From contig CACZQI010000015.1 of NCBI GenBank assembly GCA_902783345.1, forward strand, positions 1-36,439: DNA of 36,439 bases, read 5' to 3'. Position 1 is the stretch's first letter. Every line of letters begins with the position of its first letter. Under the pieces are notes generated by a model. The model saw nothing but the letters and a program-made list of their open reading frames with translations, was not told the DNA's origin and ran no database searches. The translations under genes and the position numbers were made by a program. The stretch is from an uncultured Erysipelotrichaceae bacterium (GTDB taxonomy: Bacteria > Bacillota_I > Bacilli_A > RF39 > UBA660). Shown here one piece after another: positions 30,026 to 36,439 of the stretch.

Positions 30026-31561
30026 ATGAAAAGAATTATTTTAGGCATTATTTGTATATTTTCCATAAATGTATATGCAGAAAACTTTTATACTGATTAT
30101 AAGTTAGATAAAGAAAATACAACTATATATTTTCCTGAATATGAAAATAATGAACTTAAAAAATATGAAAGTAGAGTTGTTTATAATAATTATAAAGAAA
30201 TTAAGTCAAGTGGTAATTATTATGAATTAGGCAAAAATCCAGTTAACTATCCATATTCTGATTTAGATGATTATATTGATAAAAATAGTTATGCTAAAAA
30301 GCCTTATAATACTGATGATGAACAATATAATACTCTTAGAATAAATAAATATTCTACTATTCGGATGATAAATCTTAGGTCATTTGTAAGTTCAGCTATA
30401 TTAAAAGAAATTATTATTAAATATAATGATGAAATAATAAATTATACCATTTATGAAACTAATTATAACTTTGATACTACTTTAAATAATAATCATTACA
30501 TAGTCCTTGATTTAGGTCAAAATTATGATTTAGACAAACTAACTATCAAACTAGTTTTTGAAGATAATACACGTAGTTATTTAGCCTTTATGTTAAATGT
30601 TTATAATGGCACATATTATATTGGAGCCCCATATGCTTATTATGATAATATTGTCTATCGTAATAATGATATAGAAACCTATAATATTAACTTTATATCT
30701 AATGATAGTTTTAATGAATTTTTACCTAAAATATCATGGATAAAATCTAGAAATTATGATAGTACTAATGCAGTTAATTATTATAAACAAACTAAAAGAT
30801 TATATAAGTATTTTACATATACTAAAGAATATTTAAGTGTTTTTACTGATGAGCCTTTAGAAGGATATAAACTTGATTATGATTATCCGGTAACGATATA
30901 TAATTATTATTCTAGAGATTATATCAGTGTTAATGATAATTTAGATAATTTAGAAGATTTAAATAAGATTATTGTATCTTCTTCTATTGATATAAATGAT
31001 ATTGATATTCAAAGTAAAATAATGGATGAATATATATTAGTTACAATTAGTTATGATAATAATACCTTTTTTAAAAAATATCCTTTAATAATTGATAATA
31101 CTAATAATGAAAATGAAGTTAGTTTAGAAAAAGAAGAAGAAAACATAATTGAAGAAATAATTCTAAATGAGCAAGAGGATACTTTTAATACTGTAGATAC
31201 TTTAAGTGAAGAAAATATTAAAGAAGATATTGCTCAAATAACTATAAACGATACAGTTAATGAAGAAAAACCAAAAGAAGATATAGATCAAAGTAAATTA
31301 GCTAAAGATAATAATCAAAATCGCGTTAAAGTTTATGTCCCAAAAAAGCCTTTAAAAAATAATGAAGAAGGAACTAAAGAAGAAATAATTGCTTTAGCTA
31401 ATAAAGAAAAAGCATCTACAAGTGAAGGGGTAGATACTTTATCTAAAAAAACAAATAAATGCTACTTATATCTGTTAATAATTTTAATTATTATATTAAT
31501 ATGTGTAAAGTTGTTGTCATTATACCTAAATAAAAAAAGAAGTTTTGTCGAACATGTTTAA
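30026..31561 (+). CDS. Unknown exported, membrane-anchored protein heading the spoIIA-like operon
   Basis: 511 residues. Signal peptide (1-18, ending NVYA), a Tyr/Asn/Asp-rich extracytoplasmic region (19-360) probably of beta strands, a long acidic linker (about 360-470, Glu/Lys/Asp-rich) and one transmembrane helix (about 480-502) with a basic tail KKRSFVEH. No family recognised and no catalytic motif seen. Strong AGGAGGTGAG ribosome site. It takes the place that dacF holds before spoIIAA in Bacillus, but there is no penicillin-binding motif. With no terminator before spoIIAA, 43 bases on, co-transcription and a sporulation role are likely but inferred. Confidence 0.75.
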   Translation: MKRIILGIICIFSINVYAENFYTDYKLDKENTTIYFPEYENNELKKYESRVVYNNYKEIKSSGNYYELGKNPVNYPYSDLDDYIDKNSYAKKPYNTDDEQYNTLRINKYSTIRMINLRSFVSSAILKEIIIKYNDEIINYTIYETNYNFDTTLNNNHYIVLDLGQNYDLDKLTIKLVFEDNTRSYLAFMLNVYNGTYYIGAPYAYYDNIVYRNNDIETYNINFISNDSFNEFLPKISWIKSRNYDSTNAVNYYKQTKRLYKYFTYTKEYLSVFTDEPLEGYKLDYDYPVTIYNYYSRDYISVNDNLDNLEDLNKIIVSSSIDINDIDIQSKIMDEYILVTISYDNNTFFKKYPLIIDNTNNENEVSLEKEEENIIEEIILNEQEDTFNTVDTLSEENIKEDIAQITINDTVNEEKPKEDIDQSKLAKDNNQNRVKVYVPKKPLKNNEEGTKEEIIALANKEKASTSEGVDTLSKKTNKCYLYLLIILIIILICVKLLSLYLNKKRSFVEHV

Positions 31562-31604
31562 AAACATATTAGTTTTACCTATATTAAAAGGGAAGGAGGA
31601 GAGT

Positions 31605-31922
31605 ATGTTAAAAATTAATATGGAATATCGTAAAGGTATTTTATTTGTTAGATTAAAAGGTGAACTAATTAGATATAGTTATCATGACTTAACTAAATAT
31701 ATTATCCCAATTATTGAAGAAAAAGGAATTAAATATATTGTCTTTAATTTAGATAATCTTACAGTAATTGATAATTATGGTAAAATGGCACTTAAAATGG
31801 TTTTAAATGTTTTAAAAGATAGGACTGGTAAAGGATTAATATGTACATCTAGTATACCATTTGATAATAGTGAAAGTGTAGTAAGTGATGAATTAAAAGC
31901 ATTTACATTATTAAAGGTCTAG
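31605..31922 (+). CDS. spoIIAA: SpoIIAA-like STAS protein lacking the phosphorylation-site serine
   Basis: 105 residues from the ATG after GGAAGGAGGA; an upstream in-frame start (31545) has no ribosome site and overlaps the previous gene. Aligns along its length with SpoIIAA: GILFVRLKGEL with VLCIRLTGEL, and YIVFNLDNLTVIDNYG with HIVLNLEDLSFMDSSG. SpoIIAA normally frees sigma-F by removing the anti-sigma kinase SpoIIAB, and is switched off by phosphorylation of Ser58. Here that residue is Asn (N57 in D-N-Y-G), so phosphorylation there is impossible. No spoIIAB follows. Function as a sigma-F regulator is therefore uncertain. Confidence 0.8.
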   Translation: MLKINMEYRKGILFVRLKGELIRYSYHDLTKYIIPIIEEKGIKYIVFNLDNLTVIDNYGKMALKMVLNVLKDRTGKGLICTSSIPFDNSESVVSDELKAFTLLKV

Positions 31923-31932
31923 GTGAATAAAG

Positions 31933-32586
31933 ATGGATTATGAAAATGAGCTTATAGAAAAATATGAAGGTTTAATATATAAAATAGCTAAACGGTTTTA
32001 TAATGTTGAACTTGCTGACCTTTATCAAGCAGGACGGCTGGGGCTTATAAAAGCGGCCCGTAAATATAAAAAAGAAATAGGAACACCTTTTAAAGATTTT
32101 GCTTACCTTGATATTTTTGGTGAAATGTATGAACTGGCTAATAAAAGTCGTGATATTAAATTAAGTAAATATTACCTTCAATTATATAAAAGAATTCAAA
32201 TTGCTAAAAGTGAACTAATTAATACCTTAAATAGAGAGCCTTCAATTTATGAATTATCACTTTATATGGAACTTGAAGAAAGTTTAATTGCTGAAGTTAT
32301 AACTTTAACAACATCAATGCTTAGTTTAGATGCTGAGTATGAAAAAGAAAACAGTACTAGTTCAATTATAGATACAGTAGGCATAGAGCCTAATTATGAT
32401 AATAAAATACTGATTGAAGAATCCTTAAAAAATTTAGAGCCTTTAGAACAAGATGTTATTAAAATTAGATATTTTAAAGATTATACTCAATCGGAAACAG
32501 CTGAAATTTTAGGTATTAGTCAAGTAAAGGTTTCTAGGCTAGAACAAAAAGGTAAACAAAAGATTAAAGAGTATATTGCATCCTAA
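31933..32586 (+). CDS. sigF: Sporulation sigma factor, SigF-like
   Basis: 217 residues, slightly short. Region 2.2 ADLYQAGRLGLIKAARKY, region 3 (AKSELINTLNREPSIYELS), and region 4 with FKDYTQSETAEILGISQVKVSRLEQK, nearly identical to sigma-F of Bacillus over TQSE.AE.LGISQV.VSRLE. Regions 2.3/2.4 (AYLDIFGEMYELANKSRD) lack the RFIRDDG stretch usual in SigF/SigG, so promoter recognition may differ. Its AGGTGA ribosome site overlaps the spoIIAA stop; spoVAC follows. Position between spoIIAA and spoVA makes SigF the best call; SigG is the alternative. Confidence 0.82.
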   Translation: MDYENELIEKYEGLIYKIAKRFYNVELADLYQAGRLGLIKAARKYKKEIGTPFKDFAYLDIFGEMYELANKSRDIKLSKYYLQLYKRIQIAKSELINTLNREPSIYELSLYMELEESLIAEVITLTTSMLSLDAEYEKENSTSSIIDTVGIEPNYDNKILIEESLKNLEPLEQDVIKIRYFKDYTQSETAEILGISQVKVSRLEQKGKQKIKEYIAS

Positions 32587-32599
32587 TTTTTCCATAATA
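32571..32599 (+). promoter_or_regulatory. Possible sigma-F/G promoter of the spoVA genes
   Basis: GTATA (32571-32575), 17 bases, CATAATA (32593-32599) match GnATR-17/18-CATnnTA, inside the 3' end of sigF. Bacillus spoVA is sigma-G-dependent. The expected start at about 32606 leaves only about 7 nt before the spoVAC ATG, and no good ribosome site is visible. Confidence 0.45.
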
Positions 32600-32612
32600 A
32601 TAATGTGATTGT

Positions 32613-33050
32613 ATGGAAAAAGAAGAATATTTAAAAATTGTTAAAGAATTAACCCCCAAAGATAATAAAGCGAAAAATTGTTTATACGCTTTTTTAATCG
32701 GGGGTTTAATTGGTTTTATTGGGGAAATAATTACCTTATTTATCTTAAATGTTTTTACTCTTACTTTAGAAGCTGCTTCGGCTTGGACTTGTTTTATAGT
32801 AATTTTTATATCATGTTTATTAACTAGTTTGGGATTTTTTGATAATTTAGTTAGTAAATATAAATGTGGACTTATTATTCCAACAACCGGTTTTGCTCAT
32901 TCAGTAATGAGCGCTAGTTTAGATTATAAAAAAGATGGATTAATAACTGGGCTTGGTTCTAACTTTTTTAAACTTGCTGGTAGCGTTATTTTATATGGAA
33001 TTATTAGTGGATTTATTATGGGGATAGTTAAGGTGATTATTAATGTTTAA
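32613..33050 (+). CDS. spoVAC: Stage V sporulation protein AC
   Basis: 145 residues, four predicted membrane helices. Contains the family block IIPTTGFAHSVMSASLDYKKDGLITGLGSNFFKLAGSV in outline (Gly-Phe-Ala-His-Ser and Phe-Lys-Leu-Ala-Gly). SpoVAC forms part of the inner-spore-membrane channel that loads dipicolinic acid into the forespore and releases it during germination. spoVAA and spoVAB are absent, as in clostridia. Ribosome site weak; spoVAD overlaps its end by 8 bases. Confidence 0.93.
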   Translation: MEKEEYLKIVKELTPKDNKAKNCLYAFLIGGLIGFIGEIITLFILNVFTLTLEAASAWTCFIVIFISCLLTSLGFFDNLVSKYKCGLIIPTTGFAHSVMSASLDYKKDGLITGLGSNFFKLAGSVILYGIISGFIMGIVKVIINV

Positions 33051-33990
33051 TTTTAAAGATGTTTATATTACAGATTATTTTTCGCTTGTAGGGCCAGTGG
33101 AAAATGAAAGTAATCTCAAAAACTATAATTTAGCAATGAATGATTATTATTATGGTGAAAAAACTTTTGAAAAAGCTGAAATAAAAATGCAAAATGTTGT
33201 TTTAAATAATTTATTAAAAAATCATACTCCTGATTTAGTATTAGGATCTGATTTAATGAATCAAATGATTATTGGTAATATGAGTTTAAATATGCGTAAT
33301 ATTCCTTATTTAGGTATTTATTCAGCTTGTGCTTCAAGTGTTGGTGGAATGCTTTGTTTAGCTAGTTTTATCGATAGTAAAAAAATTAAAGAAGGTTTAT
33401 ATATAACAAGTGCCCATAATTTAAATGCTGAAAAACAGTATCGTTTTCCGATTGAATATGGAGCACCTAAACCAATAAGAAGTACATTTACAACTACTGG
33501 GGCAGTAGGATTTACATTATCTAAAACGCCATCTAATATAAAAGTTGTTAGTGGTACATTTGGATGCGTAGTTGATTCATATGTTAAAGATGTTTTTAAT
33601 ATGGGAGCGGTTATGGCAAGAGGAGCAGTAGATACTTTTTTAAGACATTTAAAACTAACTAAAACAACTTCTCAAGATTATGATTTGATTTTAACTGGTG
33701 ATTTAGGAAAAGTTGGAGAAAATATATTTAAACGCTTACTTAAAAAAGAAGGAATTACTTTAAATAACTATAAAGATTCAGGGACTCTAATTTATGATAA
33801 CAAAGAATATTCTGGAGGTAGTGGGCCTGCTGTATTACCACTTGTCTTCTTTAATAAAATAATTCATAATAAAAAATATCGAAAAATACTTTTAATCGCT
33901 ACTGGTTCATTACATAGTCCTGTTTTAGTTAATCAAAAAAATACTATACCTACTATTAGCCATGCCGTAACAATTGAGGTGATAAGATGA
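33043..33990 (+). CDS. spoVAD: Stage V sporulation protein AD
   Basis: 315 residues, thiolase-like fold. Signatures: YLGIYSACASSVGGML (Cys site region), SAHNLNAEKQYRFPIEYGAPKP, TTTGAVGFTLS and SGGSGPAVLPL. SpoVAD is the soluble member of the SpoVA channel and binds dipicolinic acid. Start overlaps spoVAC by 8 bases and the end overlaps spoVAE by 4 (ATGA), so the three are translationally coupled. Confidence 0.95.
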   Translation: MFNFKDVYITDYFSLVGPVENESNLKNYNLAMNDYYYGEKTFEKAEIKMQNVVLNNLLKNHTPDLVLGSDLMNQMIIGNMSLNMRNIPYLGIYSACASSVGGMLCLASFIDSKKIKEGLYITSAHNLNAEKQYRFPIEYGAPKPIRSTFTTTGAVGFTLSKTPSNIKVVSGTFGCVVDSYVKDVFNMGAVMARGAVDTFLRHLKLTKTTSQDYDLILTGDLGKVGENIFKRLLKKEGITLNNYKDSGTLIYDNKEYSGGSGPAVLPLVFFNKIIHNKKYRKILLIATGSLHSPVLVNQKNTIPTISHAVTIEVIR

Positions 33991-34337
33991 CACTTATTTA
34001 TTCATTTCTATTTTGTGGTTTAGTTTGTTTAATTGCCGAGATTATCTTAGATAATACTAATTTAACACCTGGACATTTAACAAGTATCTTTACAGTAGCT
34101 GGATCAGTACTTGCTGCTTTTGGAATATATGAAAAAATCATTGAAAAAGTAGGTAGTGGAGCAAGTTTACTAATAATTAACTTTGGTAATAACTTAACTA
34201 ATTATGCATATTTAGGATATTTAAGAGAAGGTTTTCTAGGTATTTTTAAATATATTTTAGTAGGTTCATCACTTGCAATTAGTGCTACAATTATCATTTC
34301 AGCAATTTTAACTCTTTTTACGAAAGCAAAAGATTAA
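33987..34337 (+). CDS. spoVAE: Stage V sporulation protein AE
   Basis: 116 residues with about three membrane helices. Shows the SpoVAE pattern: FLFCGLVCLIAEIILDNTNLTPGHLTSIFTVAGSV in outline (Gly-Leu-x-Cys, then Leu-Thr-Pro-Gly-His). Membrane part of the dipicolinate channel with SpoVAC. Last gene of the spoIIA-spoVA string; no terminator is seen before the leuS T-box promoter. Confidence 0.93.
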   Translation: MTLIYSFLFCGLVCLIAEIILDNTNLTPGHLTSIFTVAGSVLAAFGIYEKIIEKVGSGASLLIINFGNNLTNYAYLGYLREGFLGIFKYILVGSSLAISATIIISAILTLFTKAKD

Positions 34338-34343
34338 TTTTAC

Positions 34344-34372
34344 TTGAAAAACAAAAAATAATTTTATATAAT
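34344..34372 (+). promoter_or_regulatory. Promoter of the leuS T-box operon
   Basis: TTGAAA (34344-34349) and TATAAT (34367-34372), 17-base spacer. Confidence 0.75.
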
Positions 34373-34378
34373 ACATTC

Positions 34379-34569
34379 GTAAGCAGAAGAAAAAAGAGTA
34401 GTAATAAAATTTATCTTTAATAGAAAGTTAGTGGTTGATGGAAACTAATAAATAAATTTTATGAACTTGCTTTTGGATGTGTTAGGAGAAGTCCTTTATA
34501 ACTTATAAGTATAAAATTAAGGTGGTACCACGGCTTTTCGTCCTTAGAAAAGTGCGTGGTTTTATTTTT
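34379..34569 (+). ncRNA. T-box leader (leucine)
   Basis: Contains the T-box sequence AAGGTGGTACCACGG (34519-34533) and a terminator: CCACG.CTTTT (34528-34538) pairs with AAAAG..CGTGG (34548-34559), then a T run. Stem I has a basal stem AAGCA/TGCTT (34381-34385 with 34468-34472) and a long ATAAAATTTAT/ATAAATTTTAT stem. The specifier region GAACTTGC holds CTT, a Leu codon, although its last base could instead pair in the basal stem. Uncharged tRNA-Leu would stabilise the antiterminator and switch on the operon. Confidence 0.92.
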
Positions 34570-34582
34570 AGAAAGGATGCTT

Positions 34583-34933
34583 ATGGAAGATTTATTTGTA
34601 TTTATGTTTTCTTTTATTATTATATTTATTGTTTATTTAATAATATATATAGTAAAAAGAAGAAATAAAACCTTAAAAAATATGAAAGAATTTGGTGTTT
34701 TAGCAAGTAGGTTTAACCTCTCAAGAAAAGAGATGAATTTTAATAAACTGGGGCTTATCTTTGCTTTAGTTAATAGTTTAATTATTTCAAGTGTTGGAAC
34801 TGTGTGCACCATGGTTGATACAAATATTATTTGGCAATTATTAATTGGCTTTGCTCTATTAATGGCACTTATTATTATAACTTATAGTATTATAGGATTT
34901 ATTCTAAAAAAGAAAGAGGGAAAAAGAAAATGA
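34583..34933 (+). CDS. Small membrane protein in the leuS T-box operon
   Basis: 116 residues from the ATG after GAAAGGATG; starts further upstream overlap the terminator or lack spacing. One N-terminal membrane helix (about 4-27), a basic cytosolic stretch (KRRNKTLKNMKEF), then two helices (about 57-77 and 83-108) and a basic tail. Family not recognised. It lies between the T-box and leuS and overlaps leuS as ATGA, so its expression is tied to leucine-tRNA charging. A link to amino acid uptake is tempting, but the protein is too small to be a normal transporter. Confidence 0.75.
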   Translation: MEDLFVFMFSFIIIFIVYLIIYIVKRRNKTLKNMKEFGVLASRFNLSRKEMNFNKLGLIFALVNSLIISSVGTVCTMVDTNIIWQLLIGFALLMALIIITYSIIGFILKKKEGKRK

Positions 34934-36439
34934 ATATTAAAGAAGTAGAAAAGAAATGGCAAAAAATATGGGAAGATAATCATGCTTTTGAAGCAAGTGA
35001 TGATTTTAGTAATAAAAAGAAATTTTATGGATTAGTAGAGTTTCCATATCCATCAGGAGCTGGTATGCATGTTGGACATGTTAAAGCTTATAGTGGACTT
35101 GAAGTTATTGCGCGTAAAAGAAGAATGGAAGGATATAATGTCTTATTTCCAATTGGTTTTGATGCATTTGGTTTGCCAACTGAAAACTATGCTATAAAAA
35201 CTAATACTCATCCAAGAATTGTAACTGATAATAATATTAAAAAGTTTACAGAACAACTTAAAAAAGTAGGTTTCTCATTTGACTTTACGAGAGCAGTAGA
35301 TACAACTGATGAAAATTATTATAAATGGACTCAATGGATTTTTATGAAAATGTTTGATCATGGTTTAGTATTTAGAGATACAGCTTATGTTAACTATTGC
35401 CCTAGTTGTAAAGTAGTACTTGCTAATGAAGATTCACAAGGTGGTAAATGTGATATTTGTCACTCAGAAGTAATCCAAAAAGAGAAAAAAGTTTGGTATT
35501 TAAGAATTACCGAATATGCTGATAAATTATTACAAGGTTTAGAAACTGTTGATTATTTACCAAATGTTAAATTACAACAACAAAATTGGATTGGTAAATC
35601 AACTGGTGCTTTTGTTGACTTTAAGATTAAAGATACTGATGAATCTTTGAGGGTTTATACAACTAGACCTGATACATTATTTGGAGTAACATTTATGGTT
35701 ATGGCTCCAGAGCATCCTTTAATTGATAAATATTCAGATAAAATATCTAATATGGATAAAATTGAAGGATATCGTGAGTTTGCTAAAAGAAAAACTGAAT
35801 TTGAAAGAACCCAAATTAATAAAGATAAAACTGGTGAAAAAATTGAAGGATTAACTGCTATAAATCCAGTTAATAATGAAGAAATACCTATTTATATTTC
35901 CGATTATGTTATGATGGGTTATGGTACTGGTGCGATTATGGCAGTTCCTGCTCATGATGAAAGAGACTATGAATTTGCGCATAAGTTTAATATTCCAATT
36001 ATCGAAGTAATTAAAGGTGGAGATATGTCTAAAGAAGCCTATACTGGTGATGGTGAAATGGTTAATAGTGGTTTCTTAAATGGCATTACTAATAAAAAAG
36101 AAGCAATTGAAAAAATGGCTGAATTTTTAGAAAAGAATCATGTTGGTGAAAAAGGCGTTCAATATAAAATGAAAGACTGGGCCTTTAATCGTCAAAGATA
36201 TTGGGGAGAACCTATTCCAATTATTCATTGTGAAACATGTGGAGATGTTTTAATTCCTTATGAAGAGTTACCTTTAAGACTTCCTAAACTATCTAATTTT
36301 GAACCAGGTACTGATGGTGAAAGTCCACTTGCTAAAATAGATGAATTTGTTAATTGCAAATGTCCAAAATGTGGTCATGATGCTAAAAGAGAAACTGATA
36401 CTATGCCACAGTGGGCAGGGTCATCATGGTATTTCTTAA
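34930..36439 (+). CDS. leuS: Leucyl-tRNA synthetase (3' end outside the window)
   Basis: The first 503 residues are present and the frame runs off the end of the window. Class I HIGH motif in PYPSGAGMHVGHVKAY; GFDAFGLPTENYAIK; zinc-type Cys clusters CPSCKVV..CDIC and later CETCG..CPKCG; the CP1 editing domain with TTRPDTLFGVTFMVMAPEHP and GTGAIMAVPAHDERD; then QRYWGEPIP. It charges tRNA-Leu and edits mischarged products. Controlled by the T-box at 34379-34569. Begins with an ATGA overlap on the small membrane protein gene. Confidence 0.97.
   Translation, partial: MNIKEVEKKWQKIWEDNHAFEASDDFSNKKKFYGLVEFPYPSGAGMHVGHVKAYSGLEVIARKRRMEGYNVLFPIGFDAFGLPTENYAIKTNTHPRIVTDNNIKKFTEQLKKVGFSFDFTRAVDTTDENYYKWTQWIFMKMFDHGLVFRDTAYVNYCPSCKVVLANEDSQGGKCDICHSEVIQKEKKVWYLRITEYADKLLQGLETVDYLPNVKLQQQNWIGKSTGAFVDFKIKDTDESLRVYTTRPDTLFGVTFMVMAPEHPLIDKYSDKISNMDKIEGYREFAKRKTEFERTQINKDKTGEKIEGLTAINPVNNEEIPIYISDYVMMGYGTGAIMAVPAHDERDYEFAHKFNIPIIEVIKGGDMSKEAYTGDGEMVNSGFLNGITNKKEAIEKMAEFLEKNHVGEKGVQYKMKDWAFNRQRYWGEPIPIIHCETCGDVLIPYEELPLRLPKLSNFEPGTDGESPLAKIDEFVNCKCPKCGHDAKRETDTMPQWAGSSWYFL

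Noticed and set aside
31545..31547. Earlier in-frame ATG for spoIIAA
   Set aside because: No ribosome site, overlaps the upstream gene, adds residues absent from SpoIIAA; the ATG at 31605 has GGAAGGAGGA in front.
1..36439. CRISPR arrays, tRNA or rRNA genes, insertion sequences, prophage genes
   Set aside because: I looked for spaced direct repeats, tRNA cloverleaf signatures, transposase or integrase motifs and phage structural genes and saw none.

Overview
The window is a stretch of very AT-rich chromosome from a low-GC, spore-forming Firmicute. Short intergenic gaps, strong T-tailed hairpin terminators, TTGACA/TATAAT-type promoters, a T-box leader, a Firmicute-style S4 leader and spoIIA/spoVA genes all point to Bacilli in the broad sense. 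The reduced, divergent proteins suggest an uncultured gut lineage near Erysipelotrichia, RF39 or the Mollicutes. That placement is inference from style, not from a phylogeny. TGA is used as a stop codon, so the code looks standard.

Layout. Positions 2-1693 hold the 3' end of a large secreted Ig-repeat protein with a thrombospondin-1-like module. Positions 1788-5632 (minus) are an operon of three unrecognised, mutually similar helical proteins, downstream of rpsD (5735-6337), which has a pseudoknotted S4-type leader. A GH31 glycosidase (7042-9468) is followed by a compact convergent locus (9472-9783). It encodes a 30-residue hydrophobic peptide on one strand and a small RNA on the other, with a shared bidirectional terminator, and looks like an fst/par-style type I toxin-antitoxin. 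Next come an RNase J-like protein with a degraded metal site, a thioredoxin-like lipoprotein, a short bL28 gene, two tandem kinase-like proteins, dnaE, a transglutaminase-like protein, recX (apparently leaderless), an HD hydrolase, prsA, two tiny YjcZ-like membrane peptides and a stand-alone HerA-type ATPase. Positions 23533-23891 are mostly non-coding: a decayed small gene and a structured, terminated stretch.

Positions 23892-26755 hold an IscS-type desulfurase, a GNAT protein and thiI, a plausible tRNA thiolation set. Small unknowns, ackA and nrnA follow.

The sporulation block (30026-34337) runs: unknown anchored protein, spoIIAA-like, sigF-like, spoVAC, spoVAD, spoVAE. This matches the Bacillus spoIIA-spoVA order, but spoIIAB is absent between spoIIAA and sigF. 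The SpoIIAA-like protein also has Asn where the phosphorylated Ser should be. Upstream lie a 14-bp direct repeat containing DnaA-box-like sequences and a SigH-like promoter. Together these suggest that sigma-F control has been rewired in this lineage. The window ends in leuS, under a T-box that also covers a small membrane protein.

The strongest candidates for undescribed biology are the SpoIIAB-less sigma-F module, the convergent type I toxin-antitoxin-like locus, the helical paralogue operon and the tandem kinase-like pair.
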